In this document: positions 17,253 to 24,974 of the stretch, piece by piece | How positions within the stretch are numbered: the stretch's first letter is position 1 | Layout: every line of letters starts with the position of its first letter | From: CAWEDP01 sp963807925 | GTDB taxonomy: Bacteria > Acidobacteriota > Vicinamibacteria > Vicinamibacterales > CAVVIG01 | NCBI GenBank assembly: GCA_963807925.1 | Contig: CAWEDP010000002.1 | Coordinates: 3,224,001-3,288,000, forward strand | Reading direction: 5' to 3' | DNA: 64,000 nucleotides | Position numbers and translations under genes: made by a program | Notes under the pieces: generated by a model | The model's database searches: none | The model's input: the letters and a program-made list of their open reading frames with translations, nothing else | Told to the model about the DNA's origin: nothing

Positions 17253-18133
17253 GGTTCCAGTTCATCGCAGCGGAAAAGGCGCACCACTCGCTCAGTCTGT
17301 TGTGCCGGTGTCTGCGCGTGACGCGTAGCGGGTTCCACGCGTGGCGCCGGCGACCGGAATCGCCGCGGCGGCAGCAGGATCGCCGGCTGAAGGTGCTCAT
17401 CCGGACGTCCTTCGACGCCAGCAAACAAAGCTATGGCAGTCCACGGATACACCGCGATCTCCGCGAGGAGCACGCCGAACACGTGAGCCGGAAGCGTGTG
17501 ATCCGATTGATGCAAGAGGAGGGCTTGAAAGCGCGGCAGTCGAAGCGGTTCGTCTGTACGACCAACAGCGCTCACGATCTGCCGGTCGCGGCCAATCTCC
17601 TCAATCGGGAGTTCACGGCCGAGGCCCCCAATCGGCGCTGGGTCGGCGACACGACGGAGTTCAAGATCGGCGAGAGCGGCAAACTCTACCTGGCCGCCAT
17701 CCTCGATCTCTTCTCGCGGTTCGTCGTGGGCTGGGCGATCAGTGCGGTGAATGATCGGCACCTGGCACTCGCCGCGCTCACGATGGCGCTCAACCGCCGG
17801 TGTCCCGAGACGGGGCTGCTGCATCACTCGGATCGCGGATCGACCTACGCGAGTGAGGACTACCAGGATCGCCTGACGGCACACGGCATCACGTGCAGTA
17901 TGAGCCGGACCGGCGATTGCTACGACAACGCCGTGATGGAAGCGTTCTTCTCGACGCTGAAGACCGAGCTCGCCGACAAGTTCGCGAGCCACGGCCAGGC
18001 CAAGCGCGAGCTGTTCGACTACATCGAGGCGTTCTACAACACCCGACGGCGGCACTCGACCCTCGACTACGTCAGTCCCGCCGAGTTCGAGCGCCAGTTC
18101 CGCTCTGGCCGCGGGAAGGAGCACTGTGCGTGA
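17249..18133 (+). CDS. IS3-family transposase OrfB (integrase core)
   Basis: A 294-aa protein in the -1 frame relative to OrfA. It has the HTH_21 segment (SYGSPRIHRDLREEH) and an rve core with the DDE residues in WVGDTTEFKI, HHSDRGSTYAS and NAVMEAFFSTLKTE. It looks intact. The GTG at 17249 overlaps the orfA end, but the active product is probably the frameshifted OrfAB fusion. Confidence 0.88.
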   Translation: MRFQFIAAEKAHHSLSLLCRCLRVTRSGFHAWRRRPESPRRQQDRRLKVLIRTSFDASKQSYGSPRIHRDLREEHAEHVSRKRVIRLMQEEGLKARQSKRFVCTTNSAHDLPVAANLLNREFTAEAPNRRWVGDTTEFKIGESGKLYLAAILDLFSRFVVGWAISAVNDRHLALAALTMALNRRCPETGLLHHSDRGSTYASEDYQDRLTAHGITCSMSRTGDCYDNAVMEAFFSTLKTELADKFASHGQAKRELFDYIEAFYNTRRRHSTLDYVSPAEFERQFRSGRGKEHCA

Positions 18134-18290
18134 TCCGCGCGATCGCGAGGATCAGCGGGATCCACAAACCGTCCAGGATGCCCCAGGAGCAACCTTCTCG
18201 AGGAGGGTCGCCACTCCGGTATCCTCAATTTCGCTGTGCGCATGGTCCCGGAGGTCGTCACGCCATTGAAACTTTTCGCGACGTCGAAGA

Positions 18291-18387
18291 CGATGTGGAC
18301 GCTGCCACCCCTGTGGACGCACAGAACGCGCCCACAGGGGTTTGGAAATCTCGCCAAGAACGCGAGATTCCCACAGCCTCCACATCG
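18291..18387 (+). repeat. Fragment resembling the region behind IS21 istB genes (three-way-junction fold)
   Basis: CGATGTGGA (18291-18299) pairs with TCCACATCG (18379-18387) and encloses two hairpins. The first is ACCCCTGTGG/CCACAGGGGT (18307-18316/18332-18341) with loop ACGCACAGAACGCGC. The second is AATCTCGC/GCGAGATT. The same order of stems and nearly the same loop occur behind the istB genes at 40944-41017 and 50115-50213. This copy has no istB, so it is a relic of a third IS21-type element. Confidence 0.55.
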
Positions 18388-18459
18388 ATCATTGTTTTCT
18401 CTGACGAAGAGGAAGAACGAAGAACAAAACCACTCAGATCAACTGTCCACCGAATCGGA

Positions 18460-19605
18460 TCACCCCTTGAGCAGCTTCGTGGCTTCGGCAACGGTTCGCG
18501 TCGTCTCCGCGTTGATCATGATCGAAAAACACACCAAAAGGAACGTCAACTGGAACACGCCGGTTGCCAGAATGCAGCCGTGAACGAGCTTCAGCCATGT
18601 GGGAGCCAAGCGACCCGGAAAGCTGATTGCGGTCGTCATGCAGCCCCACGCCCACATGACCGCTTCAGTGAGACTACCGCTGTTGAAAAAGGCGTAGGCG
18701 TCAAGGCTCTGTCGATTCGTATGAATGATCGCCACTCCGATCAAACCCCAAAACCAGCTTGAGGCAATGAGCGCCAGAGCGAGTGCGATTGAGAACAACG
18801 CCATCGCTTCCCGTTGGACGACCGTATGCATCCGATCTTCCGAGTATCGTCGCAGTGCACCGTTGATGATGTTGTAGACGAGCGTTGCCGGCGCTACCTT
18901 CGACTTTTTCGTTTGCGCGTCGGTAAACATCTTGATCTGGTTGTCGAGCACCTTGCCGCAAGTCGTAGCGATGTAAGTCACGAACGTCTTGGGCGTGATT
19001 GCGAACTGGTAGGCAGTTCTGAGGAAGAAGAACCAAACAGGTAGGGCGAGCGCAGGAGCGATCCAAGCTGCCCACCAGATGTCAAGCCCGCGAAACGCGA
19101 CAAGCCACAGGAAGAACAGAAGCAGCCACACTCGCTTCTTCGGCAGCGACTTCGCTTTCCTGCTTGGTGCCGAGAGCGCTGCGTCGTCGGAGCTAATGGG
19201 AGTCTGGCCAATGGTTTCCAGTTGCTTGATGAGGGGCGTTGCTGCGAACGCGGCTGTTCTGCCCACAATCTTGAGAGCGAAACCGAACAGCTTCAGCCCG
19301 ATTTTGGACATCCACCACACGGGATAGATCACAAAGTAAAACGGCAACCACAGCGCCCAACGAATCTTCAACTGCGTCAAGAAGGCATACCAACACGTGA
19401 GCATTGCGATTGCAGAGCGGTGCACGGGGAGAGGTTCAAGGTAGTGCAAGATGGGCGTGAACAGCCGTTCAATCTGACCGACCGGCGTCGGTGCGCCGCG
19501 AATCCATCTGACGAATACGAGCCACACGACTACGGCGCTGATTCGCCGGCACCACTTGACCACAGCGAGATACCGCCTTCGACTCACCGACGTATCGTCA
19601 GCCAT
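18460..19605 (-). CDS. Multi-pass membrane protein of unknown function
   Basis: A 381-aa protein with at least six hydrophobic segments (for example VVVWLVFVRWI, WALWLPFYFVIYPVWW, VWLLLFFLWLVAF, MALFSIALALALIASSWFWG, FQLTFLLVCFSIMI) and a soluble basic stretch between residues 205 and 270. The ATG at 19605 is preceded by ACAGGGA. No family recognised. It lies between the IS3 element and the nuclease/methyltransferase pair; whether it belongs to that system is unknown. Confidence 0.65.
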   Translation of the reverse strand: MADDTSVSRRRYLAVVKWCRRISAVVVWLVFVRWIRGAPTPVGQIERLFTPILHYLEPLPVHRSAIAMLTCWYAFLTQLKIRWALWLPFYFVIYPVWWMSKIGLKLFGFALKIVGRTAAFAATPLIKQLETIGQTPISSDDAALSAPSRKAKSLPKKRVWLLLFFLWLVAFRGLDIWWAAWIAPALALPVWFFFLRTAYQFAITPKTFVTYIATTCGKVLDNQIKMFTDAQTKKSKVAPATLVYNIINGALRRYSEDRMHTVVQREAMALFSIALALALIASSWFWGLIGVAIIHTNRQSLDAYAFFNSGSLTEAVMWAWGCMTTAISFPGRLAPTWLKLVHGCILATGVFQLTFLLVCFSIMINAETTRTVAEATKLLKG

Positions 19606-19718
19606 TGATCCCTGTCCAGCCCACGCTCGATCCGCCTATTCACCGATGGGACTTCCGCCGCAATTCTACGTGATGCAGCCGTGCAGATCGTGCCACTTCC
19701 TGCCGATAACCGAAGAGC

Positions 19719-20273
19719 ATGGGCCAACGCCAGCGACCGAAGGGCGGCAGAACACCACTGACGGCAGATGAGCGCGATGGCATCGTGCTCGCCGTCAACT
19801 CCGCCTTCCGCAAGCTGAAGAACCTCTACGACAAGATCCTGCCGATCTTCGACAATTACGGGTTCCGCCCGCCGTCTGCCGGCGTCGTCGCCCGCGATCT
19901 CTCCGAGAAGATCGAAGCCGAAATCGTTCGCCACTGCGCCACGTTCGAGCGCGGAGTTGGGCACTGCGACCTGTGCCGGTTCGGGACCGATTGGGAAGTC
20001 AAAATCTGCAAGGACTCGGGGCTGACGATCAACCAGTCAAAGGTCATCAACGGCGAGAACTACATCGTCGTCAACTACCGGGCGAACTCGCTGGTGAAAT
20101 CGATTTGGATTCTGTGGGACGCACAGGACGGGTTCTTCTCGTTGCGTCGGAAGAACTCGAACGCCCGAACCGTCAATCGTGAGCCTGCGAACGACCATAT
20201 CGAAGTGATCTACGAAGCGCCGAAGCCGTCCGTGAACCGGAGCGCTGCACAATCAAGATCGGAAACGCGATGA
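19719..20273 (+). CDS. Putative PD-(D/E)XK nuclease-like protein paired with ParB-methyltransferase
   Basis: A 184-aa protein. A central segment, GHCDLCRFGTDWEVKICKDS followed by NYIVVNYRANSLVKSIWILW, has the spacing and strand pattern of a PD-(D/E)XK nuclease core, with D and E-V-K as candidate catalytic residues. Its stop overlaps the start of the ParB-methyltransferase gene (ATGA), so the two are translated together, as expected for a restriction enzyme and its methylase. The nuclease call is pattern-based inference. Confidence 0.55.
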   Translation: MGQRQRPKGGRTPLTADERDGIVLAVNSAFRKLKNLYDKILPIFDNYGFRPPSAGVVARDLSEKIEAEIVRHCATFERGVGHCDLCRFGTDWEVKICKDSGLTINQSKVINGENYIVVNYRANSLVKSIWILWDAQDGFFSLRRKNSNARTVNREPANDHIEVIYEAPKPSVNRSAAQSRSETR

Positions 20274-21568
20274 AGCTCTCCGGCATCCGCGTCGGCAAAC
20301 GGCACAGGCAGAACGTTGGCGACGTGCGATCCCTTGCCGCCAGCATTAGCACCGTGGGACTGTTGCATCCCGTCGTTGTTGATGGCAACGGACGACTTGT
20401 CGCTGGTGCACGTCGGCTTGCGGCTGTTCGGTTGCTCGGCTGGCGCGATGTCCCGACGCGAGTTGTCCACAACCTCTCCGATGCCGCTGCCGCGCTCCGC
20501 GCCGAGCGTGACGAGAACGTGGAGCGGAAAGCCTTTCTGCCATCCGAGTCAGTGAGCATCACGCGAGCACTCGAACCGCTCGAACGCGCCGACGCCAAGG
20601 TGCGGTTGAAGAACGGCGGACGCCCGAAGCACGGACAGAAAAGGTGTGGCAAATTACCACACCATTCGACCGGCAAAACCCGTGACAAGTTGGCAGCGGT
20701 CGTCGGCGTCTCCGGGCGCACGCTCGACAAGGCGCGGGCAGTGGTAGAAGCCGCAGAGCGTGAGCCGCGCCGCTATGGTGCCCTTGTCACTGAGATGGAC
20801 AAGACGGGCAAGGTGAGCAGAGCGTTCGCCGCGCTTCGTCGGCTCGAATGGCAGGCACAGGCGGCAAGAACTCGACTCGTTGCGTTGCCGAATGACATCG
20901 ATATCCGGCACTGTTCGATGCAAACGCTGCTCGGCTCGTTCGACGGCAAGCTTCGGGCAATCATTTGCGATCCGATGTATGACCGGGCGTCGATTCAAAT
21001 CTACGGCGAACTGGCTCGCCTGTCCGCGAAAGCGCTGCGTCCGGGCGGCACACTCGCCGTCATGTGCGGCATGTATTTTCTTCCCGACATCCTCGGTCTC
21101 ATGACACCGCATCTCACGTTCCGAACCGTGGTCGCCATGTTGACGCCCGCTGCCGGACATTGCCGGTTGCACTCGCGCAAGCTCTACAGTCGGTGGAAGC
21201 CAATCGCAATTTTTACGAAGGGCACACCACGTGGTTGGATTTACGACGCGATTACATCGTCAGAGGATAGCGGGCGTGTGCGGCATCGGTATGAGCAGTC
21301 CGAGCACGGATTTGTGCAGTTGGTGGAGATGCTGACGGAACCGGGCGAACTGGTGTGCGATCCATTCCTCGGATCGGGAACGACTGCGGTTGCGTGTCTC
21401 AAAACAAGGCGACATTTTGTCGGCTGCGACATTGATGCGACTGCCGTTGGGCTTACGCGAGCGCGGTTGAGCGCGTTGGCACGCGAACCGAATCAATCGC
21501 GCCGTCGTCAACGTGATGCCGACGTTGCGGGCACTGCCGTTTGTCGGACTTTGGCACTCGCACACTGA
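20270..21568 (+). CDS. ParB-like nuclease domain fused to DNA methyltransferase
   Basis: A 432-aa protein. Residues 1-90 are a ParB/sulfiredoxin-like domain (LAASISTVGLLHPVVVDGNG, VAGARRLAAVRLLGW), then a helical HTH-like linker. The C-terminal half is a beta-class methyltransferase with ICDPMYDR in place of the usual DPPY and the SAM motif VCDPFLGSGTTAVAC. The Pro-to-Met change in the catalytic motif is unusual. Such fusions occur on phages and islands. It may protect DNA from the partner encoded by the overlapping upstream gene. Confidence 0.8.
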   Translation: MKLSGIRVGKRHRQNVGDVRSLAASISTVGLLHPVVVDGNGRLVAGARRLAAVRLLGWRDVPTRVVHNLSDAAAALRAERDENVERKAFLPSESVSITRALEPLERADAKVRLKNGGRPKHGQKRCGKLPHHSTGKTRDKLAAVVGVSGRTLDKARAVVEAAEREPRRYGALVTEMDKTGKVSRAFAALRRLEWQAQAARTRLVALPNDIDIRHCSMQTLLGSFDGKLRAIICDPMYDRASIQIYGELARLSAKALRPGGTLAVMCGMYFLPDILGLMTPHLTFRTVVAMLTPAAGHCRLHSRKLYSRWKPIAIFTKGTPRGWIYDAITSSEDSGRVRHRYEQSEHGFVQLVEMLTEPGELVCDPFLGSGTTAVACLKTRRHFVGCDIDATAVGLTRARLSALAREPNQSRRRQRDADVAGTAVCRTLALAH

Positions 21569-21615
21569 CGGATCACGGTTCGAGCGCTGCCCGGTTACAG
21601 CCCAACGGTAGGTTC

Positions 21616-22440
21616 CTAAGCGTGTAGTTCCTTCCGCTGCACCCACTTCACGGTGTCGCCCGGACGCACCACAACCACATCAATCGGTCCACCGACCGTT
21701 GCCGCGCTGCCCATGTTGTTCATGGTGCCCGCCGTGAACCGCTGCACCATGATGGTGATTTGGATCATTCCAACCGCGAAGTCGATAGCGTCTTGCAGCG
21801 TCATGAGATGCCAGTTCACGACATACGTCAACCCGCTCAACTGCGCCTGCGCGGGGTTCTGTCCCTGTGCATCCGGCACGTTCGCCGCGACCACAAACGG
21901 CAAATCAAAGATGCGGTAGTCAAAGCCGTTGTAAATGCGAGCGACCACGTCATGCGTGCCCATCCACCACGACCCCGGATTGTCGGTCGTGCGCATCGGC
22001 GCGGCTGGTGCGTCCGCAGACGGCACGAAGAACGTATACATCTCCGCCACGCGGGAATCCGGGTTGAAGCCGCCTACGGTAAAGCTGACCGCATTTTGGT
22101 CTTGCGGCACAGCGGCGGTTGGATAAGCGATGATGTGATCTTGATACAACGTGTTGAAGCGCGTCCACAACAACGCGGCAATCGCTGCTACCGTAGATCC
22201 CGCTGGTATCGTCGGTTTGAAGTCTTCCACCAAACTGGCGATGTTGCGCATGTTGGGTGTGTTCTGCCCTTTGAGAAACGCCCAACCTGTTGTCGTGGCA
22301 ACCACTGTGCTCGTCAGTTCGAACACCTTTACGCCGCTGTCTGAACCAACGCGGTTCAATCCGCCAATCGTTTGCGTTTGACGACTGTCGCCAGCCGCGA
22401 CCACGCCTTCTGTCGTAACGATGGTGATGCACAGACTCAT
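21616..22440 (-). CDS. Proteasome-like Ntn-hydrolase-fold protein
   Basis: A 274-aa protein. The N-terminus, MSLCITIVTTEGVVAAGDSR, followed by SDSGVKVFELTSTVVATTTG, matches the first strands of proteasome beta/HslV-like proteins (usual pattern TTvvgv...GvvlAaDsR). The usual N-terminal nucleophile Thr is not obvious; a Cys at position 4 or a Thr further in would have to serve after processing. It is divergent, with only 30 bp between starts, from a three-gene operon of zinc-ribbon and helical proteins. Confidence 0.6.
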   Translation of the reverse strand: MSLCITIVTTEGVVAAGDSRQTQTIGGLNRVGSDSGVKVFELTSTVVATTTGWAFLKGQNTPNMRNIASLVEDFKPTIPAGSTVAAIAALLWTRFNTLYQDHIIAYPTAAVPQDQNAVSFTVGGFNPDSRVAEMYTFFVPSADAPAAPMRTTDNPGSWWMGTHDVVARIYNGFDYRIFDLPFVVAANVPDAQGQNPAQAQLSGLTYVVNWHLMTLQDAIDFAVGMIQITIMVQRFTAGTMNNMGSAATVGGPIDVVVVRPGDTVKWVQRKELHA

Positions 22441-22470
22441 GGTGATGAACCCTATAGTAAGCTGAGCCGT

Positions 22471-23043
22471 ATGGCAACGATCACGTGCCTCACGTGCGGC
22501 ACGGTGTTAGCGGCTGATGGCATCACACCGCCCGCGCAGGACGCAGCATGCCCATCGTGCGGGCACATCGGTCAGAACATCAGCGTGGCGTTTCGCGGCG
22601 AAGAAATAAAAATCTCCGGTGGCGTCGTGGGCGTCACCATCGTTGACTATCAACGTATTCTTCTTCAGGATGCCGCCCAGCACATCGCGCACCGAGACTT
22701 CAGCGTGGCGATTGTCGTAGCCCACGTCGCCTGTGAAATCACGGCTCAGCAAGCCATGACTCGCGCCTTTGCCCACCGTCGAGTCACCGAGTTGGAAAAG
22801 CCGGTTCGAAAGATGTTCACCGGCTTCAACTTCGCTAATAATCGCATCCGCGCCATCTACGAAGCATTGAGTGGTGACGACCTTCCCAAGCAGGCGTTTT
22901 GGACAGATTTCACGAAATCCGCTGACCGTCGCAACAACTATTCCCATTCTGGCAAGCAGGCGACCGAACAAGAAGCCGTCGATTCGCTCAAAGCGTGTAG
23001 TGCGTTTGTCCAACACATCAGCCGCTTCATGCCTCAGCCATGA
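22471..23043 (+). CDS. Zinc-ribbon protein, first gene of a three-gene operon
   Basis: A 190-aa protein. CLTCGTVL...CPSCGHIG near the N-terminus is a zinc ribbon. The rest is helical and resembles small DUF4145-like or HEPN-like bundles; RRNNYSHSGKQ (near residue 152) has the R-x4-6-H look of a HEPN RNase, which I regard as suggestive only. The stop overlaps the start of the next gene. Confidence 0.6.
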   Translation: MATITCLTCGTVLAADGITPPAQDAACPSCGHIGQNISVAFRGEEIKISGGVVGVTIVDYQRILLQDAAQHIAHRDFSVAIVVAHVACEITAQQAMTRAFAHRRVTELEKPVRKMFTGFNFANNRIRAIYEALSGDDLPKQAFWTDFTKSADRRNNYSHSGKQATEQEAVDSLKACSAFVQHISRFMPQP

Positions 23044-23273
23044 GCAACGCGACCTGCACCGATTGTGGTTGTTTGCTGGTTAATGATGACTGTGCCGTTC
23101 CACGTTCACCGTGCCCGTCTTGCGGCTCAACCAGACGCACCGTCAGCGCCGTGGCGCACGCTCACGGCACATCGACCGTCAGCGCGGTTGGTGAAGCCAT
23201 CGACTATCGTGCCATGCTGCCTGTCATTCCAAACAACGCCGTGAGGATTCCTCTGCAACCCGTAGATGTCTGA
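23040..23273 (+). CDS. Small zinc-ribbon protein, second gene of operon
   Basis: A 77-aa protein with CTDCGCLL and CPSCGSTRR, a single zinc ribbon of the same style as the preceding gene, followed by a short unstructured tail. It overlaps both neighbours (ATGA at its start, 8 bp at its end). It could be a duplicated ribbon module or an accessory subunit of the upstream protein. Confidence 0.6.
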   Translation: MSNATCTDCGCLLVNDDCAVPRSPCPSCGSTRRTVSAVAHAHGTSTVSAVGEAIDYRAMLPVIPNNAVRIPLQPVDV

Positions 23274-23832
23274 GAACACGCCGAAGCCATACGTGCCGGA
23301 ATGGGTTACAAAACGCGATGTGGCGACACGCCAGATTTGCGCCGCCGTGCGGATGTTCTTTGAGCGTGCTGACCCGGTTGTTGCCCACAGCGTGATTTCA
23401 GGCGGGCACCAGATATTGACCGATTTGTGTCATGCGGAGAGCAAACACACGCTCCTGCGTCGAAAGGACGGTGCGCCCGAACACATTCGGAGCGCTAACG
23501 TCGCCGCCAACTTTTTTAAACATGCTGACCGTGATCCAGACAAGCGGTTGAACATTCAGCCGTTGGACGACTTGAACGCCGAGTTCCTGATGGATGCTTC
23601 TTTCATGCTGATATCGTTGCACGGCAATGACGCACCGATGCCTGCGAAAGTGTTCTGTTCGTGGTTCGTCTCGATGCATCCGGAGTTGTTCGAGAACGTC
23701 ACGCAGGTCGCTCGGTTTACCGATTTCGATATCGATCCCACCGATTTCAAGAAGATCGCGCTGTTCCTGACATTCGCGGAAGTGATGGAAGGCGTTGATC
23801 TGACTGGCGAGCAGAGCAGCAAGCAACCATAG
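23266..23832 (+). CDS. Hypothetical helical protein, third gene of operon
   Basis: A 188-aa helical protein, family not recognised. SANVAANFFKHADRDPDKRL in the middle is a conserved-looking segment. It overlaps the zinc-ribbon gene and is the last gene of the unit facing the proteasome-like gene. The overlapping three-gene layout resembles compact defence or conflict cassettes. Confidence 0.55.
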   Translation: MSENTPKPYVPEWVTKRDVATRQICAAVRMFFERADPVVAHSVISGGHQILTDLCHAESKHTLLRRKDGAPEHIRSANVAANFFKHADRDPDKRLNIQPLDDLNAEFLMDASFMLISLHGNDAPMPAKVFCSWFVSMHPELFENVTQVARFTDFDIDPTDFKKIALFLTFAEVMEGVDLTGEQSSKQP

Positions 23833-24200
23833 CGCGTAGGGTTGGATCGTGGCGGTTTCGTTTCTCTGAGAACAACCACGTCGCAGGTTGTCAAGTCTTG
23901 CCCGATCCCTCCGAACCGCCGAGAACCTCGACGGAGCAGGTCGTCAAGCTCAAACCCGCATCGGTCGCAAGAAACAGTGCCGAATTGGCGACCGGCTCGC
24001 CAACGGGTTTGTCTTGCCTTTTACGCTGCGGCGACGCGCCAGAGGTAGGTGAGCCGCAGAGCAGGCAAGAAGACGCGACCAACGGGCAGTCTGGCGCGTT
24101 TACGGGATGGCTGATGTGCCGGCGCTGACGCCCATCGTCGGATCGTCCGCGACCGGGTTCGCGTGCTCGCCGAAGATTACGAAACCGAAATCTTCGGCGT
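23833..24200. other. Gap with no supported gene
   Basis: About 370 bp between the zinc-ribbon operon and the converging type III R-M accessory gene. A 76-codon TTG-started frame exists at 23898-24128, but it has no ribosome site and no family resemblance. Nothing else is recognised. Confidence 0.4.
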
Positions 24201-24974
24201 TCAACTCGGCAGATCGGACAACCGCTGCCACGGCGACGTTGTGCTTGCCCGCCAAATCACGTAGCCGTCATTCGCAAGGTTCTCGCTGAACACCCATAGG
24301 TCTGTAATCTCGGCGGGCAAATCAGGCAGCACGGCAGGCGGCTCAAAATCCTGAAACGCAGAACGAGCAAGGTAGCTTCCATGATCCATGTAGACGAACA
24401 GGTGCCGTTCTTCCGTTCCGGCGTTCCCAAGTTTCGTCCGATTGTCCTTCTTGAACGATTCGACCTTCACGGCATCGAGCACCAATGAGGCACCGATAGC
24501 ACCGCCAACGACGGGCAGGGCGATGTAGATGTATCCGGGCTGTTGCCATTCGATCACGGAGCCGCCGAGAACTCGCAAGTCCTTGTAGATGCGTTCGACA
24601 CTCTGAAACCGGGACCAATCGCGGGAACTGAAGAACCGTTCGACGCCTTCTGCTTCGACTGCCGCAAGATACGCATCCGTCTTCGTCCGAATCAGGTTGA
24701 TTCTCGCGTTTTGAGCCGGATGGATGCGCCAGTCCTTCTTGCAGAGGGTTGTCTTGATGGCAGTGCCGCCCTTCTTTGGACTCTTGATGGCGGCGAACGT
24801 TTCCTCACCCTGTTGATCGACGCATGCTGTCACTTCGGCTGCGACGATCTTGCCGTTGGCGTAGTGCAAATCGAAATCGGGAACGCTCTGACTTTGGTCC
24901 GAGCGGAACACCATTTGCGAGCCGCCGATCAACGCTTCAACGACCGTTTTAGCGACGGCTTCCGAATGGTTCAT
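24201..24974 (-). CDS. Hypothetical protein coupled to type III restriction system
   Basis: A 257-aa protein. The ATG at 24974 overlaps the stop of the res gene (ATGA), so it belongs to the R-M transcript. VPDFDLHYANGKIVAAEVTA near residue 40 has the shape of a PD-(D/E)XK core strand pair but lacks the usual E-x-K, so it may be a degenerate nuclease domain. It is intact, unlike the two genes upstream. Confidence 0.55.
   Translation of the reverse strand: MNHSEAVAKTVVEALIGGSQMVFRSDQSQSVPDFDLHYANGKIVAAEVTACVDQQGEETFAAIKSPKKGGTAIKTTLCKKDWRIHPAQNARINLIRTKTDAYLAAVEAEGVERFFSSRDWSRFQSVERIYKDLRVLGGSVIEWQQPGYIYIALPVVGGAIGASLVLDAVKVESFKKDNRTKLGNAGTEERHLFVYMDHGSYLARSAFQDFEPPAVLPDLPAEITDLWVFSENLANDGYVIWRASTTSPWQRLSDLPS

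Larger units (their letters stand above)
16895..18175 (+). mobile_element. IS3-family insertion sequence
   Basis: About 1.28 kb with orfA and orfB. The left end TGATCCGGTTTCGTGGAC (from 16895) matches, imperfectly, the reverse complement of the segment around 18160-18175 (ATCCACAAACCGTCCA). No clear target duplication flanks it, so one end may have been rearranged. It interrupts a minus-strand gene on its left; an IS21 tail fragment lies on its right. Confidence 0.75.

Noticed and set aside
16853..18124. A 423-codon minus-strand frame across the IS3 element
   Set aside because: Complementary to orfA/orfB, whose motifs are unambiguous; no motif of its own.
23898..24128. A 76-codon plus-strand frame
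   Set aside because: TTG start, no ribosome site, no recognisable family.
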